9,306 nucleotides of DNA, from assembly GCA_013153655.1 (NCBI GenBank), contig JAADEB010000100.1, forward strand, positions 1 to 9,306, written 5' to 3'. The notes below the pieces were generated by a model. The model searched no databases and was not told the origin of the DNA. It was given only the letters and a program-made list of their open reading frames with translations. Source of the DNA: Chlorobiota bacterium. Its GTDB lineage: Bacteria; Bacteroidota; Bacteroidia; Flavobacteriales; Flavobacteriaceae. Shown here piece by piece: positions 6,447 to 9,306 of the stretch. A program made the position numbers and the translations under genes. Position 1 is the stretch's first letter. Every line of letters starts with the position of its first letter.

Positions 6447-6902
6447 TTATTTAAATGTATTAATGTCGAAAACTTTGGGATTTTGGGCTTCGTGCTTATG
6501 TTCGGGACCGGCATACACATGCAGGTTTTTGAACAATTTACGTCCCAAACGGTTCTTGGGAAGCATGCCTTTTACGGCTTTTTCGATGATGCGTTCGGGA
6601 TGTTTTTTCAACAGGTCGGCGGCTTGAATGCTGCGTCGTCCACCCGGATATCCCGTATGCCAAACGTATTCTTTGGCCGTCCATTTGTTTCCGCTCAATT
6701 TGATTTTGTCGGCGTTGATGATCACCACGTGATCGCCGCAATCCACATGAGGCGTAAAATAAGGTTTGTGCTTACCCCGGATCAATTTGGCCACTTTGCT
6801 GGCCAGGCGTCCGAGCGTTTGTCCTTCGGCATCTATGAGCCACCACTCTTTGGTAACCGTGGCTTTGTTGGCCGATTTGGTTTTGTAACTTGTTGTATCC
6901 AC
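6447..6902 (-). CDS. rplM: 50S ribosomal protein L13
   Basis: uL13 is an early-assembly large-subunit protein. The 151-residue sequence begins SYKTKSANKATVTKEWWLIDAEGQ, shared with Bacteroidota L13. It continues through LGRLASKVAKLIRGKHKP, PHVDCGDHVVIINADKIKLSGNKW, the HTGYPGG motif, KGMLPKNRLGRKLFKNL and YAGPEHKHEAQNP. The start codon is GTG at 6902: it gives the expected N-terminus and no in-frame ATG lies nearby. It is the first gene of the rplM-rpsI-rpsB-tsf operon; a clear -7 promoter box sits 30 bases upstream, leaving a leader of about 25 bases without obvious structure. Confidence 0.98.
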   Translation of the reverse strand: MDTTSYKTKSANKATVTKEWWLIDAEGQTLGRLASKVAKLIRGKHKPYFTPHVDCGDHVVIINADKIKLSGNKWTAKEYVWHTGYPGGRRSIQAADLLKKHPERIIEKAVKGMLPKNRLGRKLFKNLHVYAGPEHKHEAQNPKVFDINTFK

Positions 6903-6931
6903 GTGTTTTAATTTTCCATTTTAACAGCGTG

Positions 6932-6939
6932 CAAATATA
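6932..6939 (-). promoter_or_regulatory. -7 promoter box of the rplM operon
   Basis: The minus strand reads TATATTTG, an exact match to the Bacteroidota -7 consensus TAnnTTTG, 30 bases before the rplM GTG. An A-tract lies just upstream. A TTG triplet occurs 12 bases before the box, closer than usual, and no clear -33 element is seen at the standard distance. The rest of 6940-7090 is AT-rich, with no gene or terminator that I can support. Confidence 0.65.
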
Positions 6940-7090
6940 AAACATTTTTTTCAATCCGCACAGCTTGTCCGGATATGTGTTTTGATGTAAAAGAGAAGTT
7001 GGTTTCCGGTTTTTTTGCAAAAATTTACTTGTTATCAATCGTTAGTCTTCCTACTGTTTCCACATATAAATATATATAAAGGGAAAGCGG

Positions 7091-7951
7091 TTATACCACG
7101 TTAGCCGTTTGTTCCTTGATTTTTTCCAAAGCATCTTTCATTTCCACCACCAGGCGTTGGATGTCCGCATCATTGGCTTTGGCACCCAAGGTGTTGATTT
7201 CCCGTCCCATTTCCTGTGCAATAAAATGCAGTTTTTTTCCCTTTTCCATATCCGGCGCTTCCAAGGTCCCGAGAAAATAATCGAGATGGTGGCGCAAGCG
7301 TTGTTTTTCTTCGTTGATGTCGAGGCGGTCCATATAGAGCAACAATTCCTGTTCCAGGCGATTGGGGTCGGCCTTGTCGCGCAAGGAAGCGGCGATTTGA
7401 CCCAAGCGTTGGCGTATACGGTCCAGGCGGCCCGGGTCGCGTTTTTCCACTTCGTCCAATGCCCGGCGAATGACGGCTACCTTTTCCAGCATATCCTTAC
7501 GGATTTCCTCACCTTCGGTGCGGCGATAAGCTACAAATTTTTCCGTGGCTTCATGAATAACCGGTTGCAGTTTTTCCCACAGGCTTTCGGTATCTTCGGC
7601 CGGCTGTTCCCATACCTCCGGACGCCGCAAAAGAGCCGGAACGATATCCTTCTCGTTCAATTGGGGAAATATATCTTGCAGTTGTTCTTTATAATACATC
7701 AAGGCTTCGCCGTTTATGGAAGGCAGTGCCGATGAATCCACCGTTTCTTCGGTTACGGCCACAAAAATTTTTCCTCTTCGCAAAGCGGCGGCCAATTGCT
7801 TTCGCAAGGCGGTTTCGAAACTGCGCAACGAAGGCGGCAGCTTGACGGCAATGTCATTATACTTGTTGTTGACGCTTTTGATTTCCACCGTATAGCGTCG
7901 TCCGTCGATGGTGGCTCCGGCTTGGCCGAAGGCGGTCATGGAAAATATCAT
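7091..7951 (-). CDS. yicC: YicC/YloC family endoribonuclease
   Basis: This 286-residue protein spans the full YicC family. MIFSMTAFG opens the N-terminal domain, where most relatives have G rather than A at position 7. EIKSVNNKYND follows at 23-33, RTEGEEIRKDM at 144-154, DINEEKQRLRHHLDYF at 211-226, GKKLHFIAQEMGREINTLGAKAND at 238-261 and the C-terminal EKIKEQTANV. E. coli YicC has been reported to be an endoribonuclease that promotes decay of the small RNA RyhB; the substrate here is unknown. Its ATG overlaps the pncA TGA in an ATGA junction, so translation is probably coupled. In many bacteria yicC is followed by gmk; here the next gene is rplM, under its own promoter. Confidence 0.95.
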   Translation of the reverse strand: MIFSMTAFGQAGATIDGRRYTVEIKSVNNKYNDIAVKLPPSLRSFETALRKQLAAALRRGKIFVAVTEETVDSSALPSINGEALMYYKEQLQDIFPQLNEKDIVPALLRRPEVWEQPAEDTESLWEKLQPVIHEATEKFVAYRRTEGEEIRKDMLEKVAVIRRALDEVEKRDPGRLDRIRQRLGQIAASLRDKADPNRLEQELLLYMDRLDINEEKQRLRHHLDYFLGTLEAPDMEKGKKLHFIAQEMGREINTLGAKANDADIQRLVVEMKDALEKIKEQTANVV

Positions 7952-8508
7952 AGGTCGTGGTTGGGTACTTGATCAAAATCGATTATATAAACGCCGGCGG
8001 CTTCCATTTCCGCAAAAGCTTCGGCCTCGTCGCCGGGATGGACGTTTACCGCACGGACCGCATCACGCACCACAAAGGTATCGAATCCATGCCGGACGGC
8101 ATCGATGGCGGTGGCTTTGACGCAATAGTCGGTGGCCAGGCCGGATACGAAAAGCTGGGTTACCCCCAGGGATTTGAGGCGAAAAACCAAATCGTCGTTG
8201 GTGGCTTCGAAGGCGGAATAGCCGTCATCGGTGTTGCCGGTGCCTTTGAGAAAAACCTTCTCAATCCGGCGAACATGTAATTCGTCCGGAAAGGCGGCTC
8301 CCTTTGTGCCGCGCACACAATGTACGGGCCATTTGTCGAAATGAACCGTCGCAGCGGGATGCCAATCTTTGGATGCAAAAATCCACTCGAAGCGTTTCTG
8401 TAATTCGTTGATAACAGGTATCACTTCATCACCCCTCGGCACGGCCAATGCGCCGCCGGGCAAAAAATCGTTTTGTACATCCACGATAAACAATGCACGA
8501 TTTTTCAT
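7948..8508 (-). CDS. pncA: Nicotinamidase / pyrazinamidase
   Basis: This isochorismatase-like hydrolase deamidates nicotinamide to nicotinic acid, feeding the Preiss-Handler branch of NAD salvage. The catalytic triad is visible as D10 (VDVQNDF), K88 (FLKGTG) and C129 (GLATDYCVKATA). The metal ligands D48 and H50 (KDWHP) and H63 (HCVRGT) are also present, with DGYSAF at 95-100. The 186-residue length is at the short end for the family, but nothing catalytic is missing. The ATG at 8508 gives the standard hydrophobic first strand (ALFIVDVQNDF). It is the first gene of a two-gene unit with yicC (4-base ATGA overlap). I could not find a convincing TAnnTTTG box in the 70 bases upstream. Confidence 0.96.
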   Translation of the reverse strand: MKNRALFIVDVQNDFLPGGALAVPRGDEVIPVINELQKRFEWIFASKDWHPAATVHFDKWPVHCVRGTKGAAFPDELHVRRIEKVFLKGTGNTDDGYSAFEATNDDLVFRLKSLGVTQLFVSGLATDYCVKATAIDAVRHGFDTFVVRDAVRAVNVHPGDEAEAFAEMEAAGVYIIDFDQVPNHDL

Positions 8509-8625
8509 GATCGTTTTCTTTTTTGGATATGCAATTTACACAAAAGGATTTGAATAAATGAACGATTAAAAAACGGATTGGATTAAGCGCTTGCTTTATA
8601 GCCGTTGGGTAATAATTTTGTTTTT

Positions 8626-8658
8626 GTTAAATCGTTAAATCGTTAAATCGTGGAACCG
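8626..8658. repeat. Tandem octamer array GTTAAATC, first copy
   Basis: Three exact head-to-tail copies of GTTAAATC (8626-8633, 8634-8641, 8642-8649) are followed by GTGGAACCG. The last 25 bases (8634-8658) recur exactly at 8716-8740. Confidence 0.93.
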
Positions 8659-8668
8659 GTTATTTCTG

Positions 8669-8700
8669 TTGAACAGTTGAATAGTTGAAGAGTTGAATAG
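8669..8700. repeat. Tandem octamer array TTGAAnAG
   Basis: Four consecutive octamers read TTGAACAG, TTGAATAG, TTGAAGAG and TTGAATAG. Only the sixth base varies. The array lies between the two copies of the GTTAAATC module. Confidence 0.93.
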
Positions 8701-8715
8701 ATTGGTTCTCAATTT

Positions 8716-8755
8716 GTTAAATCGTTAAATCGTGGAACCGTTAAACCGATAAACG
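8716..8755. repeat. Tandem octamer array GTTAAATC, second copy
   Basis: Five units in 8-base register: two exact GTTAAATC, then GTGGAACC, GTTAAACC and GATAAACG. The first 25 bases duplicate 8634-8658 exactly, and the decaying units show that GTGGAACC is itself a diverged octamer. Confidence 0.9.
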
Positions 8756-8767
8756 GCAATGCTGATA

Positions 8768-8815
8768 ACTCCTTCACTCTTTCACTCCTTCACTCCTTCA
8801 CTCTTTCCCTCTTTG
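8768..8815. repeat. Tandem octamer array ACTCYTTC
   Basis: Six consecutive octamers alternate ACTCCTTC and ACTCTTTC and end in a diverged CCTCTTTG. The strand is almost purely pyrimidine apart from one A per unit. A related three-unit array lies at 8985-9008. Confidence 0.93.
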
Positions 8816-8855
8816 ACTAAAAGAAACCGTTCCCCGTTTCCCGAAAATATGCCTC

Positions 8856-8890
8856 GGTCATCGGTCATCGGTCATCGGTCATCCGTCATT
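8856..8890. repeat. Tandem heptamer array GGTCATC
   Basis: Four exact heptamers GGTCATC (8856-8883) are followed by one diverged unit CGTCATT. The unit length is 7, unlike the octamers on either side. Confidence 0.93.
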
Positions 8891-8899
8891 TTAACTATG

Positions 8900-8923
8900 C
8901 ACTAAATCACTATCTCACTCATA
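8900..8923. repeat. Degenerate octamer array CACTnnnn
   Basis: Three octamers share CACT in register: CACTAAAT, CACTATCT and CACTCATA. Only the first half of the unit is conserved, so this is a weaker repeat, perhaps related to the TCACT-containing arrays nearby. Confidence 0.6.
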
Positions 8924-8927
8924 AAAT

Positions 8928-8941
8928 TTGTTCATTGTTCA
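8928..8941. repeat. Tandem heptamer TTGTTCA, two copies
   Basis: Two exact copies of TTGTTCA are followed by a T-run and ATTCATC, which may be a decayed continuation. A small 6-bp hairpin (8955-8960 with 8968-8973) follows. Confidence 0.65.
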
Positions 8942-8984
8942 TTTTTTATCATTCATCGCCCGGGCCTGGTGATGCTACATTCCC

Positions 8985-9008
8985 TCACTCCTTCACTTTT
9001 TCACTAAT
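8985..9008. repeat. Octamer array TCACTnnT
   Basis: Three octamers, TCACTCCT, TCACTTTT and TCACTAAT, belong to the same family as the six-unit array at 8768-8815 but lie about 170 bases away. In between are unrelated heptamer and octamer families. Confidence 0.8.
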
Positions 9009-9061
9009 TAAACCCCTTTTTCCGAACGTCACCGTTTCAAAAACCTGATAGACTCAAAGCC

Positions 9062-9088
9062 AAAAGACCGCCACAAGGACGGTCTTTT
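9062..9088 (-). terminator. Hairpin terminator after the right-edge gene
   Basis: A perfect 9-bp inverted repeat (AAAAGACCG at 9062-9070, CGGTCTTTT at 9080-9088) encloses a 9-base loop. It lies about 30 bases after the tandem stops of the minus-strand gene at the right edge. On the minus strand it ends in four T; on the plus strand the T-run is six, so it could work both ways. No plus-strand gene precedes it, so the minus direction is assigned. Confidence 0.75.
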
Positions 9089-9117
9089 TTAAAGGGAGTA
9101 GGAAAATTCGCTTGCTA

Positions 9118-9306
9118 CTAATTTACAATAATAAGTCTTCTTGCCAGTTTGCCGTCACGTGAGACCACTTTTACAATACGGACGGTACCGGATTGTGAAT
9201 CGGGAACACGAACTTCTTTGTTGTTATTTTCGGGGACAAGATCAGCGATTTTGACACCGTATTGGTCATAAAGTTCCGCATCATCGATGTATTTTTCTTC
9301 ATCGGG
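9118..9306 (-). CDS. C-terminal fragment, probable T9SS type A sorting domain (partial)
   Basis: The open frame enters from the right edge and gives the last 62 residues, ending in two consecutive TAG stops (9118-9120 and the codon below). The fragment reads AELYDQYGVKIADLV, then KEVRVPD, SGTVRIVKVVSRDG and KLARRLIIVN. This is the layout of a type A type IX sorting domain: a strand of the form LYDxxGxKI, a short loop, a strand ending near SGxxxxKV, and a final strand with a basic residue and IVN at the very end. The usual GVY tyrosine is replaced here, so the match is suggestive, not firm. Such domains direct outer-membrane export and are cleaved off. The body of the protein, and therefore its function, lies outside the window. 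A hairpin terminator follows. Confidence 0.7.
   Translation of the reverse strand, partial: PDEEKYIDDAELYDQYGVKIADLVPENNNKEVRVPDSQSGTVRIVKVVSRDGKLARRLIIVN

Noticed and set aside
7109..7735. 208-codon plus-strand frame opposite yicC
   Set aside because: Shadow of the yicC reading frame; no independent protein features.
8509..8580. Promoter of pncA
   Set aside because: A promoter is expected here, but no TAnnTTTG-like box with suitable spacing stands out in the AT-rich sequence.
8626..9008. CRISPR array
   Set aside because: Repeats are 7-8 bases, head-to-tail without spacers, and belong to several unrelated families; no cas genes nearby.

Overview
The window looks like the chromosome of a member of the Bacteroidota. 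The gene order rplM-rpsI-rpsB-tsf, the protein sequences of L13, S9 and EF-Ts, the TAnnTTTG-type -7 promoter boxes, the A/T-rich rather than Shine-Dalgarno-like start contexts, and a C-terminal fragment resembling a type IX secretion sorting domain all agree with this. Overall base composition is moderate, except for a very GC-rich stretch at the left end. I cannot name the genus.

Layout from left to right. Positions 1-230 are a GC-rich island full of inverted repeats with no recognisable protein; it is a candidate structured RNA. Positions 312-3191 are a tight plus-strand operon with overlapping genes: a TPR protein, a DUF368 membrane protein of the PopT undecaprenyl-phosphate translocase family, and shikimate dehydrogenase (aroE). 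It converges, with only 9 bases between stops, on a minus-strand pair: tatA followed by a PAP2-type phosphatase. Upstream of tatA lies a strong terminator that closes the minus-strand translation operon rplM-rpsI-rpsB-tsf (6902 down to 4255). That operon has a clear promoter before rplM and an unusual bulged hairpin just before rpsB. Further upstream, also on the minus strand, pncA (nicotinamidase) and yicC (endoribonuclease family) overlap by four bases.

Positions 8509-9117 contain no gene. Much of 8626-9008 is a mosaic of different short tandem arrays, nearly all with a 7- or 8-base period. A hairpin terminator at 9062-9088 follows the 3' end of a minus-strand gene that enters from the right edge and probably encodes a secreted T9SS substrate.

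Functionally the window combines translation (L13, S9, S2, EF-Ts), envelope lipid-carrier handling (PopT, possibly the PAP2 enzyme), protein export (TatA, T9SS substrate), aromatic amino acid synthesis (AroE), NAD salvage (PncA) and RNA turnover (YicC). Most genes are ordinary housekeeping genes. The non-coding pieces deserve the second look: the GC-rich island, the rpsB leader hairpin and the 7/8-base repeat mosaic.
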